DNA of 64,000 nucleotides from Anas platyrhynchos (lineage: Eukaryota; Chordata; Aves; Anseriformes; Anatidae). Below the pieces are notes generated by a model, which made no database searches, had not been told where the DNA came from, and worked only from the letters and a program-made list of their open reading frames with translations. A program made the translations under genes and the position numbers. Of the stretch, positions 44,441-57,124 are shown piece by piece. The stretch spans positions 2,141,501 to 2,205,500 of the forward strand of contig NC_092612.1 of NCBI RefSeq assembly GCF_047663525.1. The letters run 5' to 3'. Positions within the stretch are counted from its first letter, which is position 1. Each line of letters opens with the position of its first letter.

Positions 44441-44806
44441 ATGGCTTGCTACGACCTGTGCCCGCCGAAAACCAGCGTCGCCGTCCCCCAGCCCATCGCT
44501 GAGAGCTGCAACGAGCTGTGCGCGCGGCAGTGCCCCGACTCGACGGCCTTCATCCAGCCGCCCCCCGTTGTCGTCACCTTCCCCGGCCCCATCCTCAGCT
44601 CCTTCCCCCAGCAAGCCGTGGTGGGCTCCTCCGGAGCACCCGCCTTTGGGGGCTCCCTGGGGCTGGGGGGCCTCTACGGCGCGGGGGCCACCCAGGGCTC
44701 GGGGGGCCTCTGCACCTTTGGCAGGCCCTACGCTTCTCCCGCCTGCAGCCCCTACCTCTTGCCGCGCTACAGCAAGAAGCTGTGGGACACCTGTGGGCCC
44801 TGCTAA
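44441..44806 (+). CDS. keratinocyte-type (BKJ-like) beta-keratin, plus copy 2
   Basis: Protein identical to plus copy 1 (121 residues, Cys 7 present). Intron 44304-44419; poly(A) signal 45238-45243. The surrounding unit shares the early-array variants (CCCCTTTTGTGG near 45750) with the first unit. Confidence 0.95.
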   Translation: MACYDLCPPKTSVAVPQPIAESCNELCARQCPDSTAFIQPPPVVVTFPGPILSSFPQQAVVGSSGAPAFGGSLGLGGLYGAGATQGSGGLCTFGRPYASPACSPYLLPRYSKKLWDTCGPC

Positions 44807-45912
44807 AGCCACGCCCTGCCCCAGACCCCCTGCCAGCTGCCGCAACGCATGGCTGAGCTCGTGGGCACGGGGCGCTGAGGAGTGCTGAGCATCTCCAGCC
44901 CCAGCCAAGGCCTGGGCAGCTGGCTGTGCCGGCCCCTTCGGCCTCTCGCACCCTATTCTACTCCTCCTTCCTCCACGGCCAGGGCCTTGCGCCCGGCCTG
45001 CCCTCTGCTCTCCCACTCTCTCTTCCCCCCTCCTGCTCTCCGCAGCAAGAGCAGGACCCTTCAAGGCCTGTGGGGCCCATGGGCCAAGCCCTCCCGAGCT
45101 GCACTGCCGCACCGCCGGGGCTTGCGCAACCAGAAGCCACGCTCTGGAGAAGATCCTCTGTCCCCCCAACATGCCACAGCCAGCCTCGCTGGCTCCTGCT
45201 CCAGCTCTCTGTCCACTTCTCCTGCCGTGCCGGGCACAATAAAGGTTTCCTGCATCCACTCCTCTCTCTCTTCCTCTCTCTGTGTTCCGAGTCAGGAAAG
45301 CAGCCCTGGGGGGCAGGGGGCGTAGTGGAGGCTGCGGGGGAGGGCACACGCTGGTGCTGGGAGGCCCAGGGCATTAGGGCAGAGAGCAGGAGAGGTGCTG
45401 GCAGTTCTGCTTTGCCTGGCCTTCTCCGCCCGGGAGCGCGACCAGCTCTGCCAAGTGGAGCTGCTCCGCAGAAGCGAGGCACCGTCTCGGGCAAGAAGCG
45501 CAGAGGAAGAGGCCGGAGAGCAGGGATGGCTGAGCGCTGCGCGCGGTGAGTGCATGGCCGGTCCCTTGCTGGAGGACAGCCTTGCAGAAATGGCCGTGGG
45601 GCTGGTGGCCGCCCACTGGAGCAGGAGCCAGCAACGTGCCTTGGGGCCGTGAGCGCTCCCCCCTGCTCCTGATCATTGGCAATAGGGTTAGCAGCAGCCA
45701 TAAGACGTAAGGGCGCTGAGCATGGGTCGCCCCTCCCCTTCTGTCTCCCCTTTTGTGGCCCCAGGCTGAGGTGACACCTCTTCCCAGGCAAGCCTCCTGC
45801 TGGCCCTGGGATTAAGCCCATCAGTGTTAGCACAAAGCCCACGTGCTGGATCCTTGGGTGTGGTGACGCCCGTTAAGGAAGAGGGAAGTGGCACAGCTCA
45901 GGGAACACTGGC

Positions 45913-46076
45913 TATAAAACGAAGCGGCAGCAAGCCCCATGTGGCACTCAGGCTGGAGCTGCTGCTGCTGCTGGCTGGCTGGCTGGCTGGCTTGCTGGCT
46001 GGCTGGCAGGAAGAAGCCTCTGCTCCCTCGGTGCTCAGGGCTGCGGGCGGTGTTGTCTTCTTCCTTGGAGTAGAGT
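45913..46076 (+). promoter_or_regulatory. orphan promoter-like module in the array spacer (copy 2)
   Basis: TATAAAAC at 45913-45920 and GTGAGT donor at 46075. Identical in layout to copy 1. Confidence 0.4.
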
Positions 46077-46991
46077 GAGTTCTTTCCGGTCAAGACTGGC
46101 TCTAGCCTGTGGTGCTGGTGTGGTGGTGATTAGTAAGGATTTGGCAGAGGGTCCGCATGACTGAACCGTCTAGGAAATGCAAGAATCCTAGATAATAAGG
46201 AAGCCGAGCTGGTTCCTAGAAGTTTGGTTTGACTGCAAGCCGTGCTAATTGTATAGAAATTGCCTGCTAAAGATAAGCTCTGCTAACTGCTGGGCTGTGA
46301 GGGAAAAGCTCAGAGCTGAACGGTGCCCTGGGAGAAGTTCGGCTTGGCTCTTTGGGAGAAGCTCTTTCTTCAGCTACGGGAGTGTGTAAGCCCGGGAGCG
46401 GGCTGGGCAGGGAAGTGGTTTGGACAAGGCTTAAGCTTCGTTCAGGTGGCGCTGCGTGGAGGCGGCAGTTAGCGTGCTGCTGCTCCTCGCTCGGGGTTCC
46501 CCTCTGTTTCAGGACCTTGTGTGGAGCGTCTGGAGGCGGCCGTGCTGGAGGCGGGGAGCAGGCTGCTTCCAGGCAGGGCCCTGGGAGATGGGCTGCAGCC
46601 CTCAGTGTGGGAGGCAGGGCTGCCAGGGGCTTTGTCCAGGGCGCCCCGGCGCTTTGGGGGGCTGGGAGAGCGAAGGGGCCATGTGCAGGCGGAGGGAGCC
46701 CTGGAGCCCCCGCGGGGCCTGGGAAGGAAAGGCGGAGAGGCAGGCATTGGATGCAGGCTTGCTTTATTGTCAAGGCAGGAAAGGACACAAGCACAGAGGC
46801 GCGAGCAAGGCCCAGGCAGGCCGGTGGTGCCTGGGGCTTCCAGAGAGGCGTTCTTCCTTCAGGCTTCTGCCAGGCGCTGGCCGGCCCAGGGCCAAGAAAG
46901 GGCCCTGGGGGGCAGCACCGGAGGAGTCACATGTCTGTGCAGAGGAGGAGGAGGAAGGACGAGGAGGAGAAGAGGTGGCACGGGCGTGGCT

Positions 46992-47357
46992 TTAGCAGGG
47001 CCCACAGGTGTCCCACAGCTTCTTGCTGTAGCGCGGCAAGAGGTAGGGGCTGCAGGCGGGAGAAGCGTAGGGCCTGCCAAAGGTGCAGAGGCCCCCCGAG
47101 CCCTGGGTGGCCCCCGCGCCGTAGAGGCCCCCCAGCCCCAGGGAGCCCCCAAAGGCGGGTGCTCCGGAGGAGCCCACCACGGCTTGCTGGGGGAAGGAGC
47201 TGAGGATGGGGCCGGGGAAGGTGACGACAACGGGGGGCGGCTGGATGAAGGCCGTCGAGTCGGGGCACTGCCGCGCGCACAGCTCGTTGCAGCTCTCAGC
47301 GATGGGCTGGGGGACGGCGACGCTGGTTTTCGGCGGGTACAGGTCGTTGCAAGCCAT
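46992..47357 (-). CDS. keratinocyte-type (BKJ-like) beta-keratin, minus copy 3
   Basis: Protein identical to minus copy 2. Intron 47379-47619, carrying a T at 47555 (CCTCTGGCAG) that is shared with copies 4 and 6 but not 1, 2, 5 or 7. TATA-like box 47679-47686; poly(A) signal 46768-46763. Confidence 0.94.
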   Translation of the reverse strand: MACNDLYPPKTSVAVPQPIAESCNELCARQCPDSTAFIQPPPVVVTFPGPILSSFPQQAVVGSSGAPAFGGSLGLGGLYGAGATQGSGGLCTFGRPYASPACSPYLLPRYSKKLWDTCGPC

Positions 47358-47678
47358 CTTGGTGTGAGAGAGCTGAGCCTGCAATGCAAAGCCCCCAGGG
47401 CCGGTGCTGTGAGTGAGGAGATGCCCTGGCAGAGCAGGGCCCGTGCCCCAGCCAGGGGGCTCCCTCCTCAGCCCGCCCCGGCTCTCCACGCCTGCTCCCT
47501 GCGTGCCCGCGGCCCTCGCCTGCCCCCACGGAGCCCCTCTGCCCACAGCGCCTCTGGCAGAGCTCTCGTGGCCAGGGAGCCCCACACCGGCCCCTGCCCG
47601 ACGAGGCCCCGCCACCCACCCTTTTCCCGAGCAGAGCCAGGCAGGAGCGGCGGATGCCAGCGCTTGCCCAGGACCACG

Positions 47679-48349
47679 CTTTTATGGGGGCCGGAGAGCG
47701 CGGGGAGGAGCTGGCCGCGCTGGGGGCACGTGGCCCGTGGTGGCCGAGCCATGGCCTCCTCCCTGCGCGCCACGGGGCTGTTGTGCTGACGCCGGTTCCT
47801 CGCCAGCCCCCACCCGCTCCCTCAGCCCCTGCAATTACCCCGCTCGGACGCTCGCCAGCCTTCACCTAATGGGCAAATTAGCCCCGCTGCCATCTCATCC
47901 CCTGCGTGCCTAAGAGGGCATGCAGCGTGACACAGGCGGGCTGCCAGCACCCTGCGTGCCGCAGCTCTTCCCCAGGGGCTTGGTCTCGGGGTGGCCGCGT
48001 GCGCGCTGTGGAGAGCCCCAGGGCAGAGCGGGGTCGTGGCGCTGGGCAAGGAGCAGCCACACGCCAGCGCCTCCATGACGTACGCACTGCAGTTGTTATC
48101 TCCAGAGGGGCGAGGTGACGAAACGCCAAATCAAAGGCGCTCCTCTCGGGCACTGCCTGCTCAGCACCACGCATTTGGCCCGCCAAGCGGAAAGGGGAGG
48201 GAAGCCAGCAAAGGGGCCTGTGCTGGTCCGGACAGGGGATGCTGACTCAGGGAGGGCAGGAGCAGGACAGCCTGGCCTCGGCAGGAGGGAGTGCCGCCTC
48301 TGCCCATTGGCCCAGCAGGCGCTGCGCAATGGCGGGGCCTGGATAAAAG
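47679..48349. promoter_or_regulatory. head-to-head promoter region of keratinocyte pair 3
   Basis: Same layout as pair 1; AP-1 site at 48243-48249, plus TATA-like box at 48342-48349. Confidence 0.7.
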
Positions 48350-48546
48350 CTCGGCCTGCGCGGGGCTCTCGCAAGCACTGCTCTGACCGCCTTCTCCTTG
48401 GGGAACAGGGTAAGTCTGCGAGCGCTTCTCCTCCTGCCGCTGGCCCCTGCCGCTGGCCCCTGCGCCTCAGCCTGGGCAGCTGCCATCTACGGCTCCCTCG
48501 CATCGCACTCTGTGCCCTCTTGCAGAGCACCGTCCAATCCCGCAAG

Positions 48547-48912
48547 ATGGCTTGCTACGACCTGTGCCCGCCGAAAACCAGCGTCGCCGTCCCCCAGCCC
48601 ATCGCTGAGAGCTGCAACGAGCTGTGCGCGCGGCAGTGCCCCGACTCGACGGCCTTCATCCAGCCGCCCCCCGTTGTCGTCACCTTCCCCGGCCCCATCC
48701 TCAGCTCCTTCCCCCAGCAAGCCGTGGTGGGCTCCTCCGGAGCACCCGCCTTTGGGGGCTCCCTGGGGCTGGGGGGCCTCTACGGCGCGGGGGCCACCCA
48801 GGGCTCGGGGGGCCTCTGCACCTTTGGCAGGCCCTACGCTTCTCCCGCCTGCAGCCCCTACCTCTTGCCGCGCTACAGCAAGAAGCTGTGGGACACCTGT
48901 GGGCCCTGCTAA
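48547..48912 (+). CDS. keratinocyte-type (BKJ-like) beta-keratin, plus copy 3
   Basis: Protein identical to plus copy 1. The 116-bp intron (48410-48525) has a T at 48503 (GCATCGCAC), shared only with plus copy 4. Poly(A) signal 49344-49349. Confidence 0.95.
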   Translation: MACYDLCPPKTSVAVPQPIAESCNELCARQCPDSTAFIQPPPVVVTFPGPILSSFPQQAVVGSSGAPAFGGSLGLGGLYGAGATQGSGGLCTFGRPYASPACSPYLLPRYSKKLWDTCGPC

Positions 48913-50018
48913 AGCCACGCCCTGCCCCAGACCCCCTGCCAGCTGCCGCAACGCATGGCTGAGCTCGTGGGCACGGGGCGCTGAGGAGTGCTGAGCATCT
49001 CCAGCCCCAGCCAAGGCCTGGGCAGCTGGCTGTGCCGGCCCCTTCGGCCTCTCGCACCCTATTCTACTCCTCCTTCCTCCACGGCCAGGGCCTTGCGCCC
49101 GGCCTGCCCTCTGCTCTCCCACTCTCTCTTCCCCCCTCCTGCTCTCCGCAGCAAGAGCAGGACCCTTCAAGGCCTGTGGGGCCCATGGGCCAAGCCCTCC
49201 CGAGCTGCACTGCCGCACCGCCGGGGCTTGCGCAACCAGAAGCCACGCTCTGGAGAAGATCCTCTGTCCCCCCAACATGCCACAGCCAGCCTCGCTGGCT
49301 CCTGCTCCAGCTCTCTGTCCACTTCTCCTGCCGTGCCGGGCACAATAAAGGTTTCCTGCATCCACTCCTCTCTCTCTTCCTCTCTCTGTGTTCCGAGTCA
49401 GGAAAGCAGCCCTGGGGGGCAGGGGGCGTAGTGGAGGCTGCGGGGGAGGGCACACGCTGGTGCTGGGAGGCCCAGGGCATTAGGGCAGAGAGCAGGAGAG
49501 GTGCTGGCAGTTCTGCTTTGCCTGGCCTTCTCCGCCCGGGAGCGCGACCAGCTCTGCCAAGTGGAGCTGCTCCGCAGAAGCGAGGCACCGTCTCGGGCAA
49601 GAAGCGCAGAGGAAGAGGCCGGAGAGCAGGGATGGCTGAGCGCTGCGCGTGGTGAGTGCATGGCCGGTCCCTTGCTGGAGGACAGCCTTGCAGAAATGGC
49701 CGTGGGGCTGGTGGCCGCCCACTGGAGCAGGAGCCAGCAACGTGCCTTGGGGCCGTGAGCGCTCCCCCCTGCTCCTGATCATTGGCAATAGGGTTAGCAG
49801 CAGCCATAAGACGTAAGGGCGCTGAGCATGGGTCGCCCCTCCCCTTCTGTCTCCCCCTTTGTGGCCCCAGGCTGAGGTGACACCTCTTCCCAGGCAAGCC
49901 TCCTGCTGGCCCTGGGATTAAGCCCATCAGTGTTAGCACAAAGCCCACGTGCTGGATCCTTGGGTGTGGTGACGCCCGTTAAGGAAGAGGGAAGTGGCAC
50001 AGCTCAGGGAACACTGGC

Positions 50019-50182
50019 TATAAAACGAAGCGGCAGCAAGCCCCATGTGGCACTCAGGCTGGAGCTGCTGCTGCTGCTGGCTGGCTGGCTGGCTGGCTTG
50101 CTGGCTGGCTGGCAGGAAGAAGCCTCTGCTCCCTCGGTGCTCAGGGCTGCGGGCGGTGTTGTCTTCTTCCTTGGAGTAGAGT
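50019..50182 (+). promoter_or_regulatory. orphan promoter-like module in the array spacer (copy 3)
   Basis: TATAAAAC at 50019-50026, donor GTGAGT at 50181. Layout as in copy 1. Confidence 0.4.
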
Positions 50183-51097
50183 GAGTTCTTTCCGGTCAAG
50201 ACTGGCTCTAGCCTGTGGTGCTGGTGTGGTGGTGATTAGTAAGGATTTGGCAGAGGGTCCGCATGACTGAACCGTCTAGGAAATGCAAGAATCCTAGATA
50301 ATAAGGAAGCCGAGCTGGTTCCTAGAAGTTTGGTTTGACTGCAAGCCGTGCTAATTGTATAGAAATTGCCTGCTAAAGATAAGCTCTGCTAACTGCTGGG
50401 CTGTGAGGGAAAAGCTCAGAGCTGAACGGTGCCCTGGGAGAAGTTCGGCTTGGCTCTTTGGGAGAAGCTCTTTCTTCAGCTACGGGAGTGTGTAAGCCCG
50501 GGAGCGGGCTGGGCAGGGAAGTGGTTTGGACAAGGCTTAAGCTTCGTTCAGGTGGCGCTGCGTGGAGGCGGCAGTTAGCGTGCTGCTGCTCCTCGCTCGG
50601 GGTTCCCCTCTGTTTCAGGACCTTGTGTGGAGCGTCTGGAGGCGGCCGTGCTGGAGGCGGGGAGCAGGCTGCTTCCAGGCAGGGCCCTGGGAGATGGGCT
50701 GCAGCCCTCAGTGTGGGAGGCAGGGCTGCCAGGGGCTTTGTCCAGGGCGCCCCGGCGCTTTGGGGGGCTGGGAGAGCGAAGGAGCCATGTGCAGGCGGAG
50801 GGAGCCCTGGAGCCCCCGCGGGGCCTGGGAAGGAAAGGCGGAGAGGCAGGCATTGGATGCAGGCTTGCTTTATTGTCAAGGCAGGAAAGGACACAAGCAC
50901 AGAGGCGCGAGCAAGGCCCAGGCAGGCCGGTGGTGCCTGGGGCTTCCAGAGAGGCGTTCTTCCTTCAGGCTTCTGCCAGGCGCTGGCCGGCCCAGGGCCA
51001 AGAAAGGGCCCTGGGGGGCAGCACCGGAGGAGTCACATGTCTGTGCAGAGGAGGAGGAGGAAGGACGAGGAGGAGAAGAGGTGGCACGGGCGTGGCT

Positions 51098-51463
51098 TTA
51101 GCAGGGCCCACAGGTGTCCCACAGCTTCTTGCTGTAGCGCGGCAAGAGGTAGGGGCTGCAGGCGGGAGAAGCGTAGGGCCTGCCAAAGGTGCAGAGGCCC
51201 CCCGAGCCCTGGGTGGCCCCCGCGCCGTAGAGGCCCCCCAGCCCCAGGGAGCCCCCAAAGGCGGGTGCTCCGGAGGAGCCCACCACGGCTTGCTGGGGGA
51301 AGGAGCTGAGGATGGGGCCGGGGAAGGTGACGACAACGGGGGGCGGCTGGATGAAGGCCGTCGAGTCGGGGCACTGCCGCGCGCACAGCTCGTTGCAGCT
51401 CTCAGCGATGGGCTGGGGGACGGCGACGCTGGTTTTCGGCGGGTACAGGTCGTTGCAAGCCAT
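51098..51463 (-). CDS. keratinocyte-type (BKJ-like) beta-keratin, minus copy 4
   Basis: Protein identical to minus copy 2. Intron 51485-51725, with the T variant at 51661. TATA-like box 51785-51792; poly(A) signal 50874-50869. The block just upstream of its 3' end has A at 50783 (GGAGCCATG), shared only with the next unit. Confidence 0.94.
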   Translation of the reverse strand: MACNDLYPPKTSVAVPQPIAESCNELCARQCPDSTAFIQPPPVVVTFPGPILSSFPQQAVVGSSGAPAFGGSLGLGGLYGAGATQGSGGLCTFGRPYASPACSPYLLPRYSKKLWDTCGPC

Positions 51464-51784
51464 CTTGGTGTGAGAGAGCTGAGCCTGCAATGCAAAGCCC
51501 CCAGGGCCGGTGCTGTGAGTGAGGAGATGCCCTGGCAGAGCAGGGCCCGTGCCCCAGCCAGGGGGCTCCCTCCTCAGCCCGCCCCGGCTCTCCACGCCTG
51601 CTCCCTGCGTGCCCGCGGCCCTCGCCTGCCCCCACGGAGCCCCTCTGCCCACAGCGCCTCTGGCAGAGCTCTCGTGGCCAGGGAGCCCCACACCGGCCCC
51701 TGCCCGACGAGGCCCCGCCACCCACCCTTTTCCCGAGCAGAGCCAGGCAGGAGCGGCGGATGCCAGCGCTTGCCCAGGACCACG

Positions 51785-52455
51785 CTTTTATGGGGGCCGG
51801 AGAGCGCGGGGAGGAGCTGGCCGCGCTGGGGGCACGTGGCCCGTGGTGGCCGAGCCATGGCCTCCTCCCTGCGCGCCACGGGGCTGTTGTGCTGACGCCG
51901 GTTCCTCGCCAGCCCCCACCCGCTCCCTCAGCCCCTGCAATTACCCCGCTCGGACGCTCGCCAGCCTTCACCTAATGGGCAAATTAGCCCCGCTGCCATC
52001 TCATCCCCTGCGTGCCTAAGAGGGCATGCAGCGTGACACAGGCGGGCTGCCAGCACCCTGCGTGCCGCAGCTCTTCCCCAGGGGCTTGGTCTCGGGGTGG
52101 CCGCGTGCGCGCTGTGGAGAGCCCCAGGGCAGAGCGGGGTCGTGGCGCTGGGCAAGGAGCAGCCACACGCCAGCGCCTCCATGACGTACGCACTGCAGTT
52201 GTTATCTCCAGAGGGGCGAGGTGACGAAACGCCAAATCAAAGGCGCTCCTCTCGGGCACTGCCTGCTCAGCACCACGCATTTGGCCCGCCAAGCGGAAAG
52301 GGGAGGGAAGCCAGCAAAGGGGCCTGTGCTGGTCCGGACAGGGGATGCTGACTCAGGGAGGGCAGGAGCAGGACAGCCTGGCCTCGGCAGGAGGGAGTGC
52401 CGCCTCTGCCCATTGGCCCAGCAGGCGCTGCGCAATGGCGGGGCCTGGATAAAAG
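51785..52455. promoter_or_regulatory. head-to-head promoter region of keratinocyte pair 4
   Basis: Same layout as pair 1; AP-1 site at 52349-52355, plus TATA-like box at 52448-52455. Confidence 0.7.
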
Positions 52456-52652
52456 CTCGGCCTGCGCGGGGCTCTCGCAAGCACTGCTCTGACCGCCTTC
52501 TCCTTGGGGAACAGGGTAAGTCTGCGAGCGCTTCTCCTCCTGCCGCTGGCCCCTGCCGCTGGCCCCTGCGCCTCAGCCTGGGCAGCTGCCATCTACGGCT
52601 CCCTCGCATCGCACTCTGTGCCCTCTTGCAGAGCACCGTCCAATCCCGCAAG

Positions 52653-53018
52653 ATGGCTTGCTACGACCTGTGCCCGCCGAAAACCAGCGTCGCCGTCCCC
52701 CAGCCCATCGCTGAGAGCTGCAACGAGCTGTGCGCGCGGCAGTGCCCCGACTCGACGGCCTTCATCCAGCCGCCCCCCGTTGTCGTCACCTTCCCCGGCC
52801 CCATCCTCAGCTCCTTCCCCCAGCAAGCCGTGGTGGGCTCCTCCGGAGCACCCGCCTTTGGGGGCTCCCTGGGGCTGGGGGGCCTCTACGGCGCGGGGGC
52901 CACCCAGGGCTCGGGGGGCCTCTGCACCTTTGGCAGGCCCTACGCTTCTCCCGCCTGCAGCCCCTACCTCTTGCCGCGCTACAGCAAGAAGCTGTGGGAC
53001 ACCTGTGGGCCCTGCTAA
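52653..53018 (+). CDS. keratinocyte-type (BKJ-like) beta-keratin, plus copy 4
   Basis: Protein identical to plus copy 1. Intron 52516-52631, with the T variant at 52609 shared with plus copy 3. Poly(A) signal 53450-53455. This unit and the preceding one match at every variable site I checked. Confidence 0.95.
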   Translation: MACYDLCPPKTSVAVPQPIAESCNELCARQCPDSTAFIQPPPVVVTFPGPILSSFPQQAVVGSSGAPAFGGSLGLGGLYGAGATQGSGGLCTFGRPYASPACSPYLLPRYSKKLWDTCGPC

Positions 53019-54124
53019 AGCCACGCCCTGCCCCAGACCCCCTGCCAGCTGCCGCAACGCATGGCTGAGCTCGTGGGCACGGGGCGCTGAGGAGTGCTGA
53101 GCATCTCCAGCCCCAGCCAAGGCCTGGGCAGCTGGCTGTGCCGGCCCCTTCGGCCTCTCGCACCCTATTCTACTCCTCCTTCCTCCACGGCCAGGGCCTT
53201 GCGCCCGGCCTGCCCTCTGCTCTCCCACTCTCTCTTCCCCCCTCCTGCTCTCCGCAGCAAGAGCAGGACCCTTCAAGGCCTGTGGGGCCCATGGGCCAAG
53301 CCCTCCCGAGCTGCACTGCCGCACCGCCGGGGCTTGCGCAACCAGAAGCCACGCTCTGGAGAAGATCCTCTGTCCCCCCAACATGCCACAGCCAGCCTCG
53401 CTGGCTCCTGCTCCAGCTCTCTGTCCACTTCTCCTGCCGTGCCGGGCACAATAAAGGTTTCCTGCATCCACTCCTCTCTCTCTTCCTCTCTCTGTGTTCC
53501 GAGTCAGGAAAGCAGCCCTGGGGGGCAGGGGGCGTAGTGGAGGCTGCGGGGGAGGGCACACGCTGGTGCTGGGAGGCCCAGGGCATTAGGGCAGAGAGCA
53601 GGAGAGGTGCTGGCAGTTCTGCTTTGCCTGGCCTTCTCCGCCCGGGAGCGCGACCAGCTCTGCCAAGTGGAGCTGCTCCGCAGAAGCGAGGCACCGTCTC
53701 GGGCAAGAAGCGCAGAGGAAGAGGCCGGAGAGCAGGGATGGCTGAGCGCTGCGCGTGGTGAGTGCATGGCCGGTCCCTTGCTGGAGGACAGCCTTGCAGA
53801 AATGGCCGTGGGGCTGGTGGCCGCCCACTGGAGCAGGAGCCAGCAACGTGCCTTGGGGCCGTGAGCGCTCCCCCCTGCTCCTGATCATTGGCAATAGGGT
53901 TAGCAGCAGCCATAAGACGTAAGGGCGCTGAGCATGGGTCGCCCCTCCCCTTCTGTCTCCCCCTTTGTGGCCCCAGGCTGAGGTGACACCTCTTCCCAGG
54001 CAAGCCTCCTGCTGGCCCTGGGATTAAGCCCATCAGTGTTAGCACAAAGCCCACGTGCTGGATCCTTGGGTGTGGTGACGCCCGTTAAGGAAGAGGGAAG
54101 TGGCACAGCTCAGGGAACACTGGC

Positions 54125-54288
54125 TATAAAACGAAGCGGCAGCAAGCCCCATGTGGCACTCAGGCTGGAGCTGCTGCTGCTGCTGGCTGGCTGGCTGGCT
54201 GGCTTGCTGGCTGGCTGGCAGGAAGAAGCCTCTGCTCCCTCGGTGCTCAGGGCTGCGGGCGGTGTTGTCTTCTTCCTTGGAGTAGAGT
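54125..54288 (+). promoter_or_regulatory. orphan promoter-like module in the array spacer (copy 4)
   Basis: TATAAAAC at 54125-54132, donor GTGAGT at 54287. Layout as in copy 1. Confidence 0.4.
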
Positions 54289-55203
54289 GAGTTCTTTCCG
54301 GTCAAGACTGGCTCTAGCCTGTGGTGCTGGTGTGGTGGTGATTAGTAAGGATTTGGCAGAGGGTCCGCATGACTGAACCGTCTAGGAAATGCAAGAATCC
54401 TAGATAATAAGGAAGCCGAGCTGGTTCCTAGAAGTTTGGTTTGACTGCAAGCCGTGCTAATTGTATAGAAATTGCCTGCTAAAGATAAGCTCTGCTAACT
54501 GCTGGGCTGTGAGGGAAAAGCTCAGAGCTGAACGGTGCCCTGGGAGAAGTTCGGCTTGGCTCTTTGGGAGAAGCTCTTTCTTCAGCTACGGGAGTGTGTA
54601 AGCCCGGGAGCGGGCTGGGCAGGGAAGTGGTTTGGACAAGGCTTAAGCTTCGTTCAGGTGGCGCTGCGTGGAGGCGGCAGTTAGCGTGCTGCTGCTCCTC
54701 GCTCGGGGTTCCCCTCTGTTTCAGGACCTTGTGTGGAGCGTCTGGAGGCGGCCGTGCTGGAGGCGGGGAGCAGGCTGCTTCCAGGCAGGGCCCTGGGAGA
54801 TGGGCTGCAGCCCTCAGTGTGGGAGGCAGGGCTGCCAGGGGCTTTGTCCAGGGCGCCCCGGCGCTTTGGGGGGCTGGGAGAGCGAAGGAGCCATGTGCAG
54901 GCGGAGGGAGCCCTGGAGCCCCCGCGGGGCCTGGGAAGGAAAGGCGGAGAGGCAGGCATTGGATGCAGGCTTGCTTTATTGTCAAGGCAGGAAAGGACAC
55001 AAGCACAGAGGCGCGAGCAAGGCCCAGGCAGGCCGGTGGTGCCTGGGGCTTCCAGAGAGGCGTTCTTCCTTCAGGCTTCTGCCAGGCGCTGGCCGGCCCA
55101 GGGCCAAGAAAGGGCCCTGGGGGGCAGCACCGGAGGAGTCACATGTCTGTGCAGAGGAGGAGGAGGAAGGACGAGGAGGAGAAGAGGTGGCACGGGCGTG
55201 GCT

Positions 55204-55569
55204 TTAGCAGGGCCCACAGGTGTCCCACAGCTTCTTGCTGTAGCGCGGCAAGAGGTAGGGGCTGCAGGCGGGAGAAGCGTAGGGCCTGCCAAAGGTGCAG
55301 AGGCCCCCCGAGCCCTGGGTGGCCCCCGCGCCGTAGAGGCCCCCCAGCCCCAGGGAGCCCCCAAAGGCGGGTGCTCCGGAGGAGCCCACCACGGCTTGCT
55401 GGGGGAAGGAGCTGAGGATGGGGCCGGGGAAGGTGACGACAACGGGGGGCGGCTGGATGAAGGCCGTCGAGTCGGGGCACTGCCGCGCGCACAGCTCGTT
55501 GCAGCTCTCAGCGATGGGCTGGGGGACGGCGACGCTGGTTTTCGGCGGGTACAGGTCGTTGCAAGCCAT
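55204..55569 (-). CDS. keratinocyte-type (BKJ-like) beta-keratin, minus copy 5
   Basis: Protein identical to minus copy 2. Intron 55591-55831 with the C variant (CCTCCGGCAG). TATA-like box 55891-55898; poly(A) signal 54980-54975. Confidence 0.94.
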   Translation of the reverse strand: MACNDLYPPKTSVAVPQPIAESCNELCARQCPDSTAFIQPPPVVVTFPGPILSSFPQQAVVGSSGAPAFGGSLGLGGLYGAGATQGSGGLCTFGRPYASPACSPYLLPRYSKKLWDTCGPC

Positions 55570-55890
55570 CTTGGTGTGAGAGAGCTGAGCCTGCAATGCA
55601 AAGCCCCCAGGGCCGGTGCTGTGAGTGAGGAGATGCCCTGGCAGAGCAGGGCCCGTGCCCCAGCCAGGGGGCTCCCTCCTCAGCCCGCCCCGGCTCTCCA
55701 CGCCTGCTCCCTGCGTGCCCGCGGCCCTCGCCTGCCCCCACGGAGCCCCTCTGCCCACAGCGCCTCCGGCAGAGCTCTCGTGGCCAGGGAGCCCCACACC
55801 GGCCCCTGCCCGACGAGGCCCCGCCACCCACCCTTTTCCCGAGCAGAGCCAGGCAGGAGCGGCGGATGCCAGCGCTTGCCCAGGACCACG

Positions 55891-56561
55891 CTTTTATGGG
55901 GGCCGGAGAGCGCGGGGAGGAGCTGGCCGCGCTGGGGGCACGTGGCCCGTGGTGGCCGAGCCATGGCCTCCTCCCTGCGCGCCACGGGGCTGTTGTGCTG
56001 ACGCCGGTTCCTCGCCAGCCCCCACCCGCTCCCTCAGCCCCTGCAATTACCCCGCTCGGACGCTCGCCAGCCTTCACCTAATGGGCAAATTAGCCCCGCT
56101 GCCATCTCATCCCCTGCGTGCCTAAGAGGGCATGCAGCGTGACACAGGCGGGCTGCCAGCACCCTGCGTGCCGCAGCTCTTCCCCAGGGGCTTGGTCTCG
56201 GGGTGGCCGCGTGCGCGCTGTGGAGAGCCCCAGGGCAGAGCGGGGTCGTGGCGCTGGGCAAGGAGCAGCCACACGCCAGCGCCTCCATGACGTACACACT
56301 GCAGTTGTTATCTCCAGAGGGGCGAGGTGACGAAACGCCAAATCAAAGGCGCTCCTCTCGGGCACTGCCTGCTCAGCACCACGCATTTGGCCCGCCAAGC
56401 GGAAAGGGGAGGGAAGCCAGCAAAGGGGCCTGTGCTGGTCCGGACAGGGGATGCTGACTCAGGGAGGGCAGGAGCAGGACAGCCTGGCCTCGGCAGGAGG
56501 GAGTGCCGCCTCTGCCCATTGGCCCAGCAGGCGCTGCGCAATGGCGGGGCCTGGATAAAAG
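55891..56561. promoter_or_regulatory. head-to-head promoter region of keratinocyte pair 5
   Basis: As pair 1, but the base after the CRE-like site differs (GACGTACACAC, not GACGTACGCAC, near 56294). AP-1 site at 56455-56461; plus TATA-like box 56554-56561. Confidence 0.7.
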
Positions 56562-56758
56562 CTCGGCCTGCGCGGGGCTCTCGCAAGCACTGCTCTGACC
56601 GCCTTCTCCTTGGGGAACAGGGTAAGTCTGCGAGCGCTTCTCCTCCTGCCGCTGGCCCCTGCCGCTGGCCCCTGCGCCTCAGCCTGGGCAGCTGCCATCT
56701 ACGGCTCCCTCGCACCGCACTCTGTGCCCTCTTGCAGAGCACCGTCCAATCCCGCAAG

Positions 56759-57124
56759 ATGGCTTGCTACGACCTGTGCCCGCCGAAAACCAGCGTCGCC
56801 GTCCCCCAGCCCATCGCTGAGAGCTGCAACGAGCTGTGCGCGCGGCAGTGCCCCGACTCGACGGCCTTCATCCAGCCGCCCCCCGTTGTCGTCACCTTCC
56901 CCGGCCCCATCCTCAGCTCCTTCCCCCAGCAAGCCGTGGTGGGCTCCTCCGGAGCACCCGCCTTTGGGGGCTCCCTGGGGCTGGGGGGCCTCTACGGCGC
57001 GGGGGCCACCCAGGGCTCGGGGGGCCTCTGCACCTTTGGCAGGCCCTACGCTTCTCCCGCCTGCAGCCCCTACCTCTTGCCGCGCTACAGCAAGAAGCTG
57101 TGGGACACCTGTGGGCCCTGCTAA
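56759..57124 (+). CDS. keratinocyte-type (BKJ-like) beta-keratin, plus copy 5
   Basis: Protein identical to plus copy 1. Intron 56622-56737. The 3' UTR has private changes (CCATGGCCAGG near 57291, GCCACACCGCC near 57425). Poly(A) signal 57556-57561. With its spacer this is the most diverged interior stretch. Confidence 0.95.
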   Translation: MACYDLCPPKTSVAVPQPIAESCNELCARQCPDSTAFIQPPPVVVTFPGPILSSFPQQAVVGSSGAPAFGGSLGLGGLYGAGATQGSGGLCTFGRPYASPACSPYLLPRYSKKLWDTCGPC